DNA of 64,000 nt from Chamaelirium japonicum (GCA_947650365.1 OX393550.1:114275532-114339531), one strand, 5' to 3'. Positions 42,151 through 55,625 are shown, numbered from the stretch's first letter. The notes: a model not told the origin generated them from the letters alone. A program made the numbers and translations.

Positions 42151-45100
42151 ATGGCCGGAACAAACAATGATGCGTTTGCTCCAAGCCTCTCACCAATCGC
42201 CGAGTCTCCTCTACTCCGACACGGTGATCCAGTAAATCCGGAGGGTGATGCTCCTCCAATGGTGTGCGTCTACACTCGGCGTACTCAGACTCTTGCGGAC
42301 GTCTTCGTGCCGGAAGCTACTACCGAAGATGCTCGCCAAACCGCCGACGAGGCCCTGGTGCTTGAAGAAACGAGCCTCGATCCTGGAGTCCATATCCAGA
42401 AGTTTGGGGAGGACCAGCCCCAACCCCGAACCCGTTCGGGTTCTCCAGCAGACGTTGCACCTCCTCTGCAGGGGGCAAACATCAATCATCAGCCAGAAGC
42501 AAGTCGGCGTAACTACGTCTCCGATGATGACGGTGAGGAACCGAACATGCAATACCGAGACGTTCTCCGTCACCATCCTACGTCCGCTCTTCAGCTCCAA
42601 GTCATGCAGATGAGCGAGCATATGGCGCAAATTACTTGGCTGATGGAGGAGAAGGATTGTCACATCAACACTCTGCTCCAAAAGCTAAGCGCAAAGGATG
42701 TTGCAACAGTCGGCCAACCCGTCGCTTCTCCAGTAGCCGCTCCAGTTCCGTCTTCAACTCCCGCTCCTGCAGAGGTTGTTCCGACGATTCAAGCAGTTAC
42801 TCCAGCGCTCTCCTCGGCTCCCGTCCCAGTGGAAGTCGTCTCCCCAGCGCCAGCCTCGGTGGCCACGCAACCTCTGACAACAGCGACGATGAATGCTCAG
42901 CAAGTCCAAGCGTTGATGGCCGACATGATGCGTTCTCACGGCAGTGGCCTTCCTCCGATCACGGCGGCATACTCGAAGCCCTACACTGCGAGGATCCAGC
43001 AGATACGCTTCCCAGTCGGATTCATGCCACCAAAGTTCCAGCACTTCGACGGAAAGGGAAATCCAAGACAGCACGTCGCCCACTTCATCGAGACCTGCAA
43101 TAATGCCAGCACATATGGCGACGAGATGGTGAAGCAATTCGTTCGCACCCTCAAAGGCAACGCGTTCGACTGGTATGTTGATCTTCCTGCAGGGACCATC
43201 GACAGCTGGGATCAGATGGAGAGGGAGTTCCTCAATCGCTTCTACAACACCAGATGAACCGTCAGCATGACCGAGCTTACCGCCGTCAAGCAAAGAAAAG
43301 ATGAGCCAGTGATCGACTACATCGACAGATGGAGGAACCTCGTGCTGAATTCACGAGACCGCTTGTCTGAAGACTCGACCATCGAGATGTGCACCCAAGG
43401 CATGCACTGGGGCCTGCTCTACATCCTCAAAGGTATCAAGCCTCGGTCTTTCGAAGAACTCGCGACTCGGGCTCACGACATGGAACTCAGCCTAGCAAGC
43501 TGCGGGGACTCGAAGAACAAAGACCTCTTGAAGGTGGAGAAGAAGGACAAGCCACCGACACCGAAACCGAAACAAGTCAATGTTGCTGACGTCGCTTCAA
43601 CCTCCAAACCGCTCAAGATCGGTGGCAAGCCGGATCAGAAGAAGGGAGTCGCCATACCACCGCCTCCGCCGCCAAGACAAAGGATGACTCTCGAGGAGCT
43701 CGAAGCCAAGGAGTACCCTTTCCCAGACTCGGAAGTCTCCTCCATGTTCGACCAACTGCTGCAAGAGAAGATGATAGAGCTCCCTCCTTCGAAGAGGCCC
43801 GAGCAGATGCATCACGTCGACGACCCTCTCTTTTGCAAATACCACCGGGTGGTAAGTCATCCCATCGAAAGATGCTTCGTTTTCAAGGAAAGAATCATGG
43901 CGCTCGCTAAGCAAGGGAAGATAGAGATCGACGCCGGAGAGGTTGCTACGGCCAACATGACGTCCATCACCTTCGGCTCCTTCTCGCCGGTGCTCGTTGC
44001 TGCTCGGCGAAGCATGCCCAAATTGCGCATCAACCGTCAAGCGCCAATCGCTAAGTCAACTTCCCAGCCGAAAGTCTCGAAGCGACGTCGACGTACTCCT
44101 GCGCTCACGGAGGAAGAAACGCCACTGCCCTGGCGGCAATCATCGCTCACGCCAGCACCTCTTCCAAGCAATGCTACATCCCAACGAGCGCTCCAAAGGA
44201 GATACGAGCAAGGAGATCCAGAAGTCGGTCTGCTGGGCCAGCCTTCGGGGAAGTTCGACTATTACGTCCTCTACTCAAGGCCTCCGTCCGTTTCAATCGA
44301 CGAAATCAAGCCCACCGGCTGGGAATCGGAAGACGTGCCAGTGGAGCCTCAAGAAGAGCAAGCACCTCTTCTAAGCAATGCTACATCCCAACGAGCGCTC
44401 CAAAGAAGATACGAGCAAGGAGATCCAGAAGTCGGTCTGCTGGGCCAGCTTTCGGGGAAGTTCGACTATTACGTCCTCTACTCAAGGCCTCCGTCCGTTT
44501 CAATCGACGAAATCAAGCCCACTGGCTGGGAATCGGAAGACGAGCTAGTAGAGCCTCCAGAAGAACAAGTGCCTTCGAGGGAACCAGTTGCTGCTGTCGA
44601 CCGTCATCCTAGCGAAGGGGAATCCACCGACGAAGAAGCATGGGTCATGCTACCACGGAGACGAAAGCCATGGCAAGAAAAGAAGCTCAAGCAAGACCGC
44701 ATGATGAGGAGGTCCACCAAGCGAAAGACCTACAAGAAGAAAAGCAAGACTCCAGGGAGAAGGGCGTTCAAAGTGCCGCCAACAAGCCAAGATGATCTCC
44801 TTCAGCAGAGTCTTCCAGAGCTGACAACTTTGCAAGAGTTCTTCCCGGATCACTTCCTTCCAGTGGACCAACACATCAAGGTGTCTTGTTGCATGATCGA
44901 AGTTCATGAGGCATCAGAAGGAAAGAACGAAAGCGAAACTTCTGAAGAAGGCGATTCCACCGATGATGGAGACGACTCCAACGAAGGGGGCACCGCCTCT
45001 CACGACGAAGCAATCCTACACATGCCGCTCGTCGAGGCTTTGCATCTCCCGAAGAAGGCTCGCCTGACAATGGCTGCGGCCTTGGCCGATCCGGATAACT

Positions 45101-45312
45101 ACAAAAGGAAGAGGAAGGACGATCAAAGGCGCAAAGCTGTGGCCTCGTGTGATGCAACGATAACCTTTTCGGATGAAGACCTGCAACTCGGAACGCGGTT
45201 GCATAACCGGCCTCTTTACGTTTCGGGATACATCAAGGAGAAACCAGTGAATCGAATCTTGTTGGACTGTGGCTCCGCCGTCAACATCATGCCTATCCAG
45301 ACAATGCGGTAA
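42151..45312 (+). CDS. Tat gag and start of protease
   Basis: The start MAGTNNDAFAPSLSP is the first ATG after the primer site. The retrotransposon gag domain reads MPPKFQHFDGKGNPRQHVAH, VRTLKGNAFDWYVDLP and MEREFLNRFYNT, continuing with RKDEPVIDYIDRWRNL. A knuckle-like FCKYHRVVSHPIERC region follows. A 69-residue unit (RALQRRYEQGDPEVGLLGQ onward) is tandemly duplicated with a 207-bp period (44171 and 44378). The aspartic protease motif LLDCGSAVNIMP lies near 45259-45294. Fossil element protein; not a single intact frame. Confidence 0.85.
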
Positions 45313-46515
45313 CTCGGCATCACCGACGACCAGCTCTCGCCAAGTCAGTTGGTCATTCAAGGCTTCAACCAGGGCGGACAGTCCACCGTCGGAATCATTC
45401 GTTTGAAGCTTTCCATCGGCCCGCTGGATACAACGGTCCTCTTCCACATCATCGACTGCCAGACATCATATCGTCTCCTGTTAGGAAGACCATGGCTGCA
45501 CGAGAACGACATCGTGGTATCCACCTGGCACCAGTGCCTCAAGTACTACGAAGAAGGCGTGGAGAGGTGCATAGTTGCGGACGACAAGCCATTCAACGAG
45601 GCCGAGGCACACTTGGCCGACGCTAAGTTCTACCAAGCAAAGGGCCTAGCGGCGGAAGTTCTTCCAGCTAAGGCCCCTCGAGTCCAGAAAATTGAAGTAA
45701 AGAAGGACAAGACTCCTCTTCCCGCAAATCCGATGCCACCTTCTGACGAGGCAAGACTCAAGGTCCAAGGAACGCCGAAACATGGGCAAAGGATGTGCAT
45801 CAGCTCCGAGCCAAGAGCAATGCAACATACCCCGTTGCCAATCCAAACGGCGCCTGTCCTGCGTCTCGCGCCTCAGTGGCTCCGTAAGTTCGAGCGATCG
45901 CCTTCTACTCCGACAAGGAAGCTGGCCCCGTCGTTATGTCAGGCCAATGTCATCACTCTGCAAGAAATGACGGTGCCATTACCTAGTCTGACGCAAGCTC
46001 CGAACCCAAGTAGACCCGTCGAATCGGCAGACCTCGAGCAACTCGGATTCAAGCCGAAAGGGAGTTGGGGGCAAAACGCTGCCAAGTTGCTGTTCAGAGT
46101 CGGCTACAACGAGGAAAGCGCCATGGGCACACTCCCACTAGCAGCAACTCCACATGGGATGACGAGAACTCAAGCTCGGCTGTTTCAAAACGGAGAACAA
46201 ATTCCCCCGAACCGCCGAGGCATCGGCTCCAGTCAAGCTCCATTGGTCATCAGAACCGCAGCAAAGAAGACCTTCACCTCGAACTACATCGAGGCGAGGA
46301 TGGTAGATGAAGCAGCTGAAGGATCGACAATTTCCGATGCACTCTCTACCTACCTCAGCCATCCAGACAGCAGGAGAAGACGACGACGGGCTCGATGCCA
46401 AGCCTTATTCCGGAAGCAAACCAGAGGTGGTAAAGACTGGTCGAATCGAAAACGCACATTCGTGTTCGAGAGGCTCGGGCCAGTCAAACAATCAAAGAAG
46501 AAGTCGGCGTTCGGT
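45313..46515 (+). CDS. Tat protease end and protease-RT linker
   Basis: SIGPLDTTVLFHIIDCQTSY then LLLGRPWLHENDIVVST completes the retroviral-type protease fold. The linker to RT is long and variable, as in Tat elements, and contains FVFERLGP. It ends at the foreign insert. Confidence 0.7.
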
Positions 46516-48128
46516 TTTTTTTTAGTGCATGGGGCCGGCGCCCATAGGTGCCTTTATAGGGCCGGCCAACACCCCTTGGATAAGGATCCAAGGGGATATT
46601 AACCCCCTCTCATTATCTCTCCATTATCTCCCTTTTATCTCTCCGCGTATTTATCCGTTTTCCCACTTTTTAGGGCTCGATTTTAACCGATTTATCGCCC
46701 CATCCCTATCTATATGGCCGGCCCTATAGATGAGGGATTCTTATCTCTACATCATAGGGCCGGCCCTAGTGAGGTGTCCCACCACTAGGGTCGGCCAACA
46801 GTGAGGTCCGGCAGAGTGAGGTTTTTACCAAAACGCCCCGACGCCTCATTTTGACCATTTCTAGCGTGTGATACCTAACGGCCATTACTTAAGTGATATC
46901 TACTAGTTACTTACTATTAACTGAGGCCACCGGAAGGTGCCTCTAGCAAAGTCAACTAGTCAACTCGCAACATACCCCGGTGCATCGCACCTATGCAGCG
47001 AAGTTCACTTATGGCTAGGGATTACTACATACGACTCTGTACTAATCCCGGGCTCAACCCTTAGTACTCGTATGTAGTTACGCATCTACCGTGCTCTAGT
47101 GCCAAGCACACACGGAGCGTATACTTCTTTCTTCCTCCTGCTTATGGTGTTCCGAGGAGACGGTTCAAGAACCGTACATAATGTTGATAAGGTGGAACCA
47201 TCAGGGACCGGGGTTCATGGCTTCCAACTCAAGCTCGATCGACACACTACCCGAGTGTACCATCGATCCTCTGAGCTCGAGTTAACCTGCGTAGCCACCC
47301 AGAGTGCGACGCAGGCTGCACTCCAATTCACCCAGACTTACTATGTTCTCCATCATACCCCTGCTCTCCGCTTAGTAGTGGTAAACCCGCTGTCCCTCCA
47401 CTTGATGCCATGATTCACTTCGAGCGGTGAAGACTACCGTCAGACTCGAACGATCATATGACTTGGTTCCTTCCAGGTTGACCTATACATCGTACCTCTG
47501 ATTACCCCGTCGAGTAATCGAACCCGGTCAACAGTCAAACTGATGACCACCAGGCCTGGGTTTGGTACAGTGTAAGTCACACCAAGGAACGCACCTCCCA
47601 TCAGGGGTGTGGATGGCCTGCAGGAGTGACACGCTAATGCAACGCCAGCCGGGTAACCCAGTACACCGTGGTTTTGGATCACTGCATATGGACCCTCACA
47701 CATTGGTGCGCCAAAGCACCACGCAACTGGTTAGTCCATCAGTCGTGGTTCCTCAGGGTTTAGGACCGTTTTACCCTAAGCAGAAACACGGCTTAGTGTA
47801 CCAGTGTCTGCTCACTGATCTGTACACCGTGTTAGTTTCGTTCAGCCACAGACACTGTGCCTGGTGATGACCATGGTGAAGACATCCCATGAACTGTCAT
47901 CGCCAACAGCTTAACATGATGAGGTGACCAACCTGATCATAGCTGCGAACTTATTTAGGTTATATAGGACCAATCCACTCAGTCTTCAACTCAGTGGACT
48001 ACCATATAACCATGGCTCTCTGTTCTCAAAAGAACACGTAACTATGTTACGCACCTATATGCATCTCATATATTAATAACTATCAATCTTTATTAGACCA
48101 AAACATAAAGTTTTACAAGCTTAGAACA
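46516..48128 (+). mobile_element. Solo-LTR-like insert inside the Tat pol region
   Basis: About 1.6 kb with no coding domain. Colinear, in opposite orientation, with 25180-26750 (for example AAGCACCACGCAACTGGTT and CCACCCAGAGTGCGACGC). It carries several GGGGCCGGCC words. The linker lies to its left and the YVDD part of RT to its right. Edges are approximate and no clear target duplication was found. Confidence 0.6.
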
Positions 48129-49130
48129 CATCAACCCTAACACGAGGAGCTCACGGCATTCCACACACTGAAAGGAATCTACTGCTATAAGGTAATGTCG
48201 TTCGGCTTGAAGAATGCGGGGGCCACCTACCAGCGAGCTATGCAGAAAATCTTCGACGACATGCTTCATCAAAACGTGGAGTGTTATGTCGACGACCTCG
48301 TGGTGAAATCCAAGAAGAAGTCGGCACATCTACAAGATCTCGAGCTAATCTTCAAACGGCTTCGAAGGTACCAACTCCGCATGAATCCACTCAAGTGCGC
48401 GTTCGGAGTCTCCTTAGGCAAGTTCCTCGGCTTCGTCGTCCGACATCGTGGCATTGAGATAGATCAATCCAAGATTGATGCTATCGTCAATATGCCCGCA
48501 CCAAAGACAGTGCGAGACCTCAGAGGCCTCCAAGGGCACTTGGCCTATATCCGAAGATTCATCGCCAACCTGACCAGAAAGTGCCACCCTTTTAGTCGCC
48601 TCATGAAGAAAGGAGCGCCATTCAAATGGGATGAAGCTTGCCAAGAAGCACTCCAAAACATCAAAGCATACCTACTGAAGCCACCAGTTCTATCAGCACC
48701 AGTTCAAGGAAGGCCGCTCATCCTCTACATTGCCGCCCAGGAGCAATCCTTGGGGGCACTCCTGGCCCAGAATAATGAACTTGGCGTGGAGACAGCTTGC
48801 TACTACTTAAGTCGCACTCTCGTCGGCGCAGAGCTGAATTACTCCCCAATCGAGAAGGTCTGCTTAGCGCTCATCTTCGCCACGAAAAAGCTGTGACACT
48901 ACATGCTGGCTCACACCATCAGACTCATCTCGAAGGCTGACCCCCTCAAGTACATCATGTCAAGACCAGTGCTTTCCGGACGCCTGGCCAAGTGGGCCCT
49001 CCTGCTACTTGAATTTGATATCACCTTCGTACCGCAGAAAGCGGTTAAAGGGCAGGCCCTTGCGGACTTCCTCGCGGGATACCCTCTCCCGACGGAGTGG
49101 GAGTTATCAGAAGACCTTCCGGATGAAGAA
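48129..49130 (+). CDS. Tat reverse transcriptase (C-terminal part) and RNase H
   Basis: MSFGLKNAGATYQRAMQKIF then VECYVDDLVVKSK is the RT catalytic core with YVDD. KFLGFVVRHRGIEID, LRGLQGHLAYIRRFI and GAPFKWDEACQEAL are the RT connection. RNase H follows (YLSRTLVGAELNYSPIEK, DPLKYIMSRP). Acts in reverse transcription. The N-terminal RT part is not seen. Fossil. Confidence 0.85.
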
Positions 49131-49749
49131 GTTTTCTCCATCGATGTCCCCCCCCTCCTGGAAAATGTTCTTCGACGGCGCAGCTAGGCAAGACATAGCA
49201 GGAGCCGGAGTCATCTTCGTTACTCCGGACAACGAAATACTCCCCTTCTCATTCCTACTGTCGGAATCATGTTCCAACAACGTTGCAGAATATCAAGCCC
49301 TGCTCATCGGTCTCGAGCTACCCGACGAAATGAAGCTTCAAGGACTAGAGATCTTTGGTGACTCTCAACTCGTGATCCAACAAGTCCTGGGGGCATATGA
49401 TGTCAACAAAGAAGACCTGGTGACGTTGCACGCGCGAGCTGTGAAGCTCCTCGGAAAACTCAAGGCTGCTTCCATTCAGCACGTCTCCCGGAACCTCAAC
49501 CAGCAGGCGGACGCACTCGTAAATCTGGCGGCTACACTCCCGTTTCCAGAAGAACGTTCGCTGGTCGTCCCCGTCTGCAGGAGATTCGTGATCACCGAAG
49601 AGGAAGGTCCACTCGAAGTACCAGTTCAAACCAACGCAGTGCATGTCCTCGAGATTAAAGAACAAGACTGGAGGCAACCGTTTGTGGAGTATCTCGTTCA
49701 TGGTAAACTCCCCGAAGATCCGAAGCGCAAAGGTGACATTCGTCGATGA
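49131..49749 (+). CDS. Tat second (archaeal-type) RNase H
   Basis: WKMFFDGAARQDIAGAGVIF, NNVAEYQALLIGLELP, LEIFGDSQLVIQQVLGAYDV and RNLNQQADALVNLAATLPF carry the D-E-D motifs of the extra RNase H typical of the Tat lineage. It lies directly after the first RNase H. Confidence 0.88.
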
Positions 49750-50913
49750 TCTCTAAGATTCTACCACTTCAATGGCGAGCTGTACCGACGAAGCTATGAT
49801 GACACACTCCTGAGGTGCCTCGCGAAAGAAGAAGCAGAAGCCGCACTGGAAGAAGTACACGTGGGAATCTACGGATCGCACCAGTCCGGTTCGAAACTTC
49901 ACTTTCGCGTCAGGAGGATGGGATACTACTGGCCTACCATGATCAAAGACAGCTTGGAGTACGCGAGGAGATGTCAAGCTTGCCAGATGCATGGGGACTA
50001 CATCCGTCAACCTCCGGAGCCTTTGCACCCGACAATCGTGTCTTGGCCCTTCGACGGGTGGGGACTCGATATCGTCGGTCCCCTGCCCTAGTCATCCAAG
50101 CAACATCTCTACATTTTGGCAGCGACGGACTACTTCTCCAAGTGGGCTGAAGCAACGCCTCTGCGGGAAGTTACAAAGCACTCCGTCATCAGCTTTATCC
50201 AGAACGATATCATCTTCCGCTACGGAGTCCCCCGCTACATCGTAACAGATAACGGGAAGCAGTTCAAGAATGCTGCCGTCAGCCAGTTCTGTGCATTGTA
50301 CAACATTAAGCAGAATTGTTCGACGATGTACAATGCTCCGGCCAACGGTCTAGCAGAAGCCTTCAATAAGACTTTGTGCAAGCTGCTGGAGAAAACCGTC
50401 TCGAAGACAAAAAAAGATTGGCACGAACGCATGGGCGAAGCACTATGGGCTTACCGGACGTCCTTCCGCACGCCGACGCAAGCAACGCCGTATTCCCTCG
50501 TCTATGGTATGGAAGCCGTTCTTCCGCTCGAGCTCCAGATCCCGTCACTCAGGATAGCAGTCCAGGAAGGCCTCACCAGCGACGACAACGCCCAGCTCCG
50601 CCTAGCAGAATTGGAAGCACTGGATGAAAGACGCCTCGAAGCTCAACAGCGTCTGGAGTGTTATCAGGCCAGGCTCTCTCGCGCCTTCAACAAGAAGATT
50701 CATCCTCGATCATTCCAGATAGGGGAACTGGTGCTGGCGGTCAAACGCCCCATCATTCTCTCGCATCGAGGAGGGAAGAAATTTGATGCCAAGTGGGATG
50801 GCCCGTATTCCGTCAAGGAAGTCTACTCCAACGGCGCCTATCTCCTCACCATGCCAGAAGGGCTGACACTCGGCCCTATCAACGGCAAGTACCTCAAAAG
50901 GTACTATGCCTAA
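49750..50913 (+). CDS. Tat integrase
   Basis: Zinc region HVGIYGSHQSGSKLHFRV...CQACQMHGDY, core DGWGLDIVGPLP, TDYFSKWAEATPLREV, VTDNGKQFKN and ANGLAEAFNKTLCKLLEK (D,D35E pattern), then a basic C-terminal domain ending NGKYLKRYYA at 50913. The last 800 bp is an uninterrupted frame. Confidence 0.9.
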
Positions 50914-51159
50914 AGCAAGGCCACACCCCTTGTTCAAAAAAAAAAAAAAAAAAAAATGAACTACGTGCGGCTTGATCCCCCTTAGGGGGGTACGTAGGCA
51001 GCCTGAGAAGTTACTTCAGGTTCAGTCCGACCAAAAGAAAAAGCCAACAATGGTCCATGCAAAAGATGTAGCAAAACGAGGCGATATTATTATATAATGA
51101 GGAAAAGGCGATACATGGCGTAAGTCCCGAAAAGAAAGTTATAATGAAACAAGGAACAA

Positions 51160-54100
51160 CTAGAAGAAGGTGTCCAGAGATCGAAGACGGCACAGCAGCT
51201 CCTCTCTGGCCGCCTCCACTCGCTGAAGCTCCACGGGACGAGCAGCTAGAAGCTCGCGACGGGTTGCCAAGTCCGACTGCTGCTTCAGGTAACTCGCCTT
51301 CAAAGCGCTCTCCGCGGCTTCGGCTCGCTCCAGACGAGACTCCGCCTTTCGAAGTGAGGCGCGCACAGACTCTATCTTCCTCTGAGCCTTCGACAGGCTG
51401 GAAGTGGCCTCCGCAAGTTGGTGCTCTGACTGACTTAGACTCGCCTCAGCAGCCTCCAACTCAGAAGAGGAGCTCCCCTCTAACAAAGGTCGCCGGGATC
51501 GATAAGACTCGCTATCGGTCACAAGCTGGTTCGTCTGAGCGACGAAGGAAGAGCTGTCAACTTTGAACTCCTGCAGGCTCGCACAAAACTCCGCACCGTC
51601 AGTCGACCACCAGTCCTGGAGAGCGCCAAAGCCGGCATTTTGGAAAGGCTCCAGCGTCGACTTGATATACTACCGGCAGCTCGCAAGAAGGAACTCCGAG
51701 ACTCTGCTCCTCGGCCTTAAATCCGGGCGAGGTGCCTCGGAGTAGGTAGGCAAGACCTTCCCTCCCACTGCAGCCGTGACAGGAACCGCCTGCGCCAACG
51801 AGGGTGGCAGAACCGGAGAAACCGCCGCTACCGCTGCAACCACCGTCTCCTCCAACGGGCACGAGGGTACATTAACTGGGGAGTGCCGCTTATCGACGCT
51901 AGAGACTTCAGCCTCCTCGTGGAAAGACAAAGCGTCAACATCAATGCTGTCCAGGTCGATGTCGCCACTAGGAAAGTTCTCCCCACAAAGTCCGAGGAAA
52001 TCCAGATCGTCAGGAGGGATATCTAGCCCGCATGCCCCAGGCACCCCTTCCGTAGCACCAGTGGACGAGTGCCCGAGAGACGCCTTCGGAGAGCTCGCTC
52101 CGCGCTCTACCACTATAACGGAATCTGGTCAAAAAGAAAATACAATGCTCAGCGTGATATAATTTCCTGAATGTAGACGACAAATGAAATAAGGAGGACT
52201 TTGTACCTGTGTAGTCAGATGAAGCAGTCCTAGACGGAGGAATCACCTCATCTCTCAGAAGTCCAGGCTCCTCGGCATCCTCCACCAAGCAAGGGCCCCT
52301 TGGGACCATCCCGCGAGGAATACAAACGTTCCTTCTTTTAGGAGGGACACCCTCAACTTCGGCCTTCGAGAGACAAGATACCCCAGGAGCACTAGTAAGC
52401 TCGGCGTCTAACACTGGAACTAAAGAAGGAATGCGACGAGCACTGGAAAGACGGCTACAACTCCTTTGCGCTCTTTGAAGCCCCAGTCGGAGGCGGCGGT
52501 CCTCCACTCCCACGGAATGATTAAAACAGAAATTCTTGAACTCGCTGCTTGCCAAAACGTCGATTGGAAAACTCGCAAGTAAAGGGGAAACTCGCCCTTC
52601 AATCCACTTGCAGTATTCTGGAGTGGCGGCATCCCGAAACCCAGATTTGGCCCCAGGAAAGAAACTGATGCCAATCAAGCGAGCGTAGAGAGAAGCCCAC
52701 AGACGGTAACCCTCCTGCGGACTGATGCGCCCCTACAACTGCTGAGGCATGCCAGGAACTTCCTGTCGAAACCCCTGTTGGCGAGCAAAGCGATGGGGGG
52801 AGTACTGCTCCACCTCCACCACATCCCCCTTGCGCCAGACCAAGTAGCCAGGATGGCAGCTGACCATGTTCCAGTAAAGGCTGTCCGGGAGCTCCTCGTT
52901 ATCATACACAGTCGACCTCTCCAAGGGCAGCACCGAATGCTCCGATAGAAATTCAAAATCGACGCTCCCCATCCTCCTCAAAAGGGTGCGAGCACACTCT
53001 CTCGGACGCTCCCAACTAATAAAGGCGTTTAAGATCCCTCCTATCCCGGGCAGGAATGGCAGCTCGGCTGGATGCCCGCGTCTGGCAAAGATCCCCTTCG
53101 AGAAATGCAAAGCTATCCAGCCGTACAAATAGTGCAAGGGTCCGAACGCAGTAGACCGGCCAAGCTCCTCCTTGGCCTTATCTGAGCCAGACAAGTCCCA
53201 GTAAGTCCCGCTGAGAGCCCGGTACAAGGCGCATAGTATGGCCGGGGCTAGATTTAAAAGCTCGCCCCTCTCTATCCTGGAAGCTACAAGGAAGGCCCCC
53301 GGACGAATAACCTCCCCAGAACACGGAAGCACGAACCGGCAGAGGAAGATGACCAGCCCGGCAGCTCGGTAAGCCGATCGCCACTCCTCACTGTCGCGTT
53401 TCAAGCCGAGGATTTCCCAGGGACACTGCTTCCCCTCCATTGAATGCTTCTCTCGAGCCAAGGAGTCGATGGGCCTCACGAAGGAGCGAAGCAGAGGTCT
53501 CTGCATCTGAGCGATCTTCCACATCGGGTGAGCTGAAGGCGCCGGAGACCTATACTTGCCTCTGAACCAAAAGTCGACCCAAGAAGAAGGACACACTCGA
53601 TCTGACTGATCCCGCGCCGCAATGATAGCATATGCCTTGAACAAAAGAAGGCAAGAGCTCGGAGCGTAGCTGCTGTCCAACAGATCCTTCAAGGCTGGCA
53701 CCTCCTCCTGATAGTAATTCCGTACTTCGGGGCACCCGGAAACGATATGGACGTCGCGAAGCGAGATGCCTATCTCCCCCGCTCCAGTGAGGAAATTGTT
53801 GGTGTTCGGACACCAAAGCTCACAAAGTGCGTGGTACATCCCCTCAGGACGACTGTACTCTCGATGAGCCGGCGCCAGAAATTTGGCCAATAAGTTCATC
53901 TCAGGTTCTGCGCCAAAGACCTCATAGAGCTCGCCCATCCATTCGCGAAAGCCGCAAAGGTACTGGACGTCTCCCCGAGGCCAAGAATCGGTGCCCCATC
54001 GGGTCAGCCTGGCGCATATCTTCGAGGCAACAACCGGCGTAGGCACAAAATCTTCATCACAATGGTGGAACGGAAGACTCAAACTCGGCCGAAGAAGCTT

Positions 54101-54478
54101 CATGGAGATCCCTTCGTCAGTGTGAATCTTCTCGCTTAATTTCGGCATCCCACAAGTCGCATCCGCGACTCCATCTTCCGTGATGCGCTCGTGCACAAAG
54201 ACACGAAGCAACGACAGAAGGTCTTCCCGCCTTGAGCTGCGGTGATGGCGCACACGAGTATAGGGAAAGCAAAGGCACCTCCTCCCATCGAAGAAATCCT
54301 CGGCTATCCACCCTGGAGAAGTCAAACTCTCGAAGACGCGAGCCCTGGAGGACCATGAAGGGAGGCAAGTCAAGACAAGTGCGCCAAAAAAAAAAAAAAA
54401 AGAGAAGGGGCCTGCACCCCTGTCAAGAGGACCACCCGACTTGTGGTCACACCACCGTTGGCGCCCGAGCCTTCGCAA
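51160..54478 (-). CDS. Antisense gene carried by the Tat element, plant-mobile-domain-like
   Basis: A 581-codon minus-strand frame (54478-52733) reads CELWCPNTNNFLTGAGEIGI, SLRDVHIVSGCPEV, SSWVDFWFRGKYRSP and GAFLVASRIERGELL. This pattern resembles the plant mobile domain (PMD, aminotransferase-like) found in plant transposons and a few host meristem genes. The first residues (before about 54,340) are low complexity, and the true start is unknown. Downstream on - lie 52678-52205 (CKWIEGRVSPLLASF), an acidic segment (DLDFLGLCGENFPSG), and a 120-codon coiled coil rich in Ala/Glu/Arg (ELEAAEASLSQSEHQL; 51522-51160). An intron of about 90 bp near 52.1-52.2 kb is plausible. Extra antisense frames are known in Tat elements; a PMD assignment here is inference. 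Broken fossil. Confidence 0.6.
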
Positions 54479-55625
54479 CGCGCCCCCGCGGGCCTACACA
54501 CCACCCGCGCCAACCCAGCCTCGTCGACACAATCACGCCGGCCCGCGGGCCTAGACACCACCCATGTCGACCCATCACGCCAGCGCCACTCAGCCAGGGC
54601 CGCAGCCACTCGCGCACCCATGCGCCACAGACCTATTGCTACCATCGCCACCTTCGGAGTCAAGGGGAGAAAGAAGAGAAACAAAGTGATAGCAAAAAAA
54701 AAAAAAAAGGAGCCACAGCAGCTGCCGCTGGGGCCCGCGGCCCCCTTCCAATCGGAGACCAACAGCAAGATAGGAAGGGGGCCCGCAGCCCCCCTCCTTC
54801 TCCTTCTTCTTCGCCTACGACTCAGGGCCGCCCCCGCGACCCCGACCCGTTCGGGCTCCGCGCGCCGCGCGCCGCCTTCTCCGATCCGGTCGCGGCCGAG
54901 CCCGACCCGGCCGCCGCGACCCCCGGCCTCCGGCCCCGCGCGCAGCACCGCACCACCCGCAGCTGCAGCCCCGCGCCTCCGGCCCCGCGTGCCGCAGCCC
55001 GCGCCTCCGGCCCCGCGCGCCGCAGCCCGCGCCTCCGGCCACCGCACTGCAGCCCCCGCGCCGCCTAAACCGCGCCGCCGCCCGCCGCCGCTGTCGATGC
55101 TGCCCCCGCAGCCCAAAACCGAAGAAGAAGAAAAAAAAAAAAGAAAAAAAAAAGAAAAAAAAAAGGAAAACAGAAGAAAGAGAAGAACGAAAAAAAAAGA
55201 GAAGGAAAGAAAAAAAAAAGAAAGAAAAAGAAGAAGAAGAAGAAGGAGGAAGAGAGAGACGGCGAAGGCGACCCGCACCTCAGCCGCGCTCCTACATCCT
55301 CCCCGCCTCGGTCATCGCCGCAACACCGTTTCGAGCCTGCCTTCGCAACGACCGCAAAATCACGCACCATCGCCGCCGACGAAAGAGGCGACACCGGGAA
55401 GACGGAGCAAGTCTCGTGCAACCCCAGGCAGGTCACTTCCGACGGCGGTCTCCAGAAGCCGGCAGAACCTTCGCAAAGAAGCGCAATGGCGGATGAAGAG
55501 GGTAGGGGTCCTTAAATAGACTCTCAACCCTGCCCACAAAAGGAATCAAGGACAAGCGCTCTACGATTCCTACGTGTCCAAACCCTACACGCTCTCACCG
55601 ACGCGTTCGTCCTTGAGGGGGCATT
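54479..55625. other. GC-rich stretch between the antisense gene and the 3' LTR
   Basis: Very GC-rich (54780-55100), then A-rich purine tract (55120-55260). Frames on + (54232-55068, 54443-55519) and - (54370-55278) are Pro/Arg/Lys low complexity and probably not coding. It could hold the promoter of the antisense unit. A purine tract lies at 55613-55625. Confidence 0.5.

Noticed and set aside
54232-55519. Proline/arginine-rich proteins on both strands
   Set aside because: Frames overlap on both strands in a GC-extreme, low-complexity stretch; no domain.
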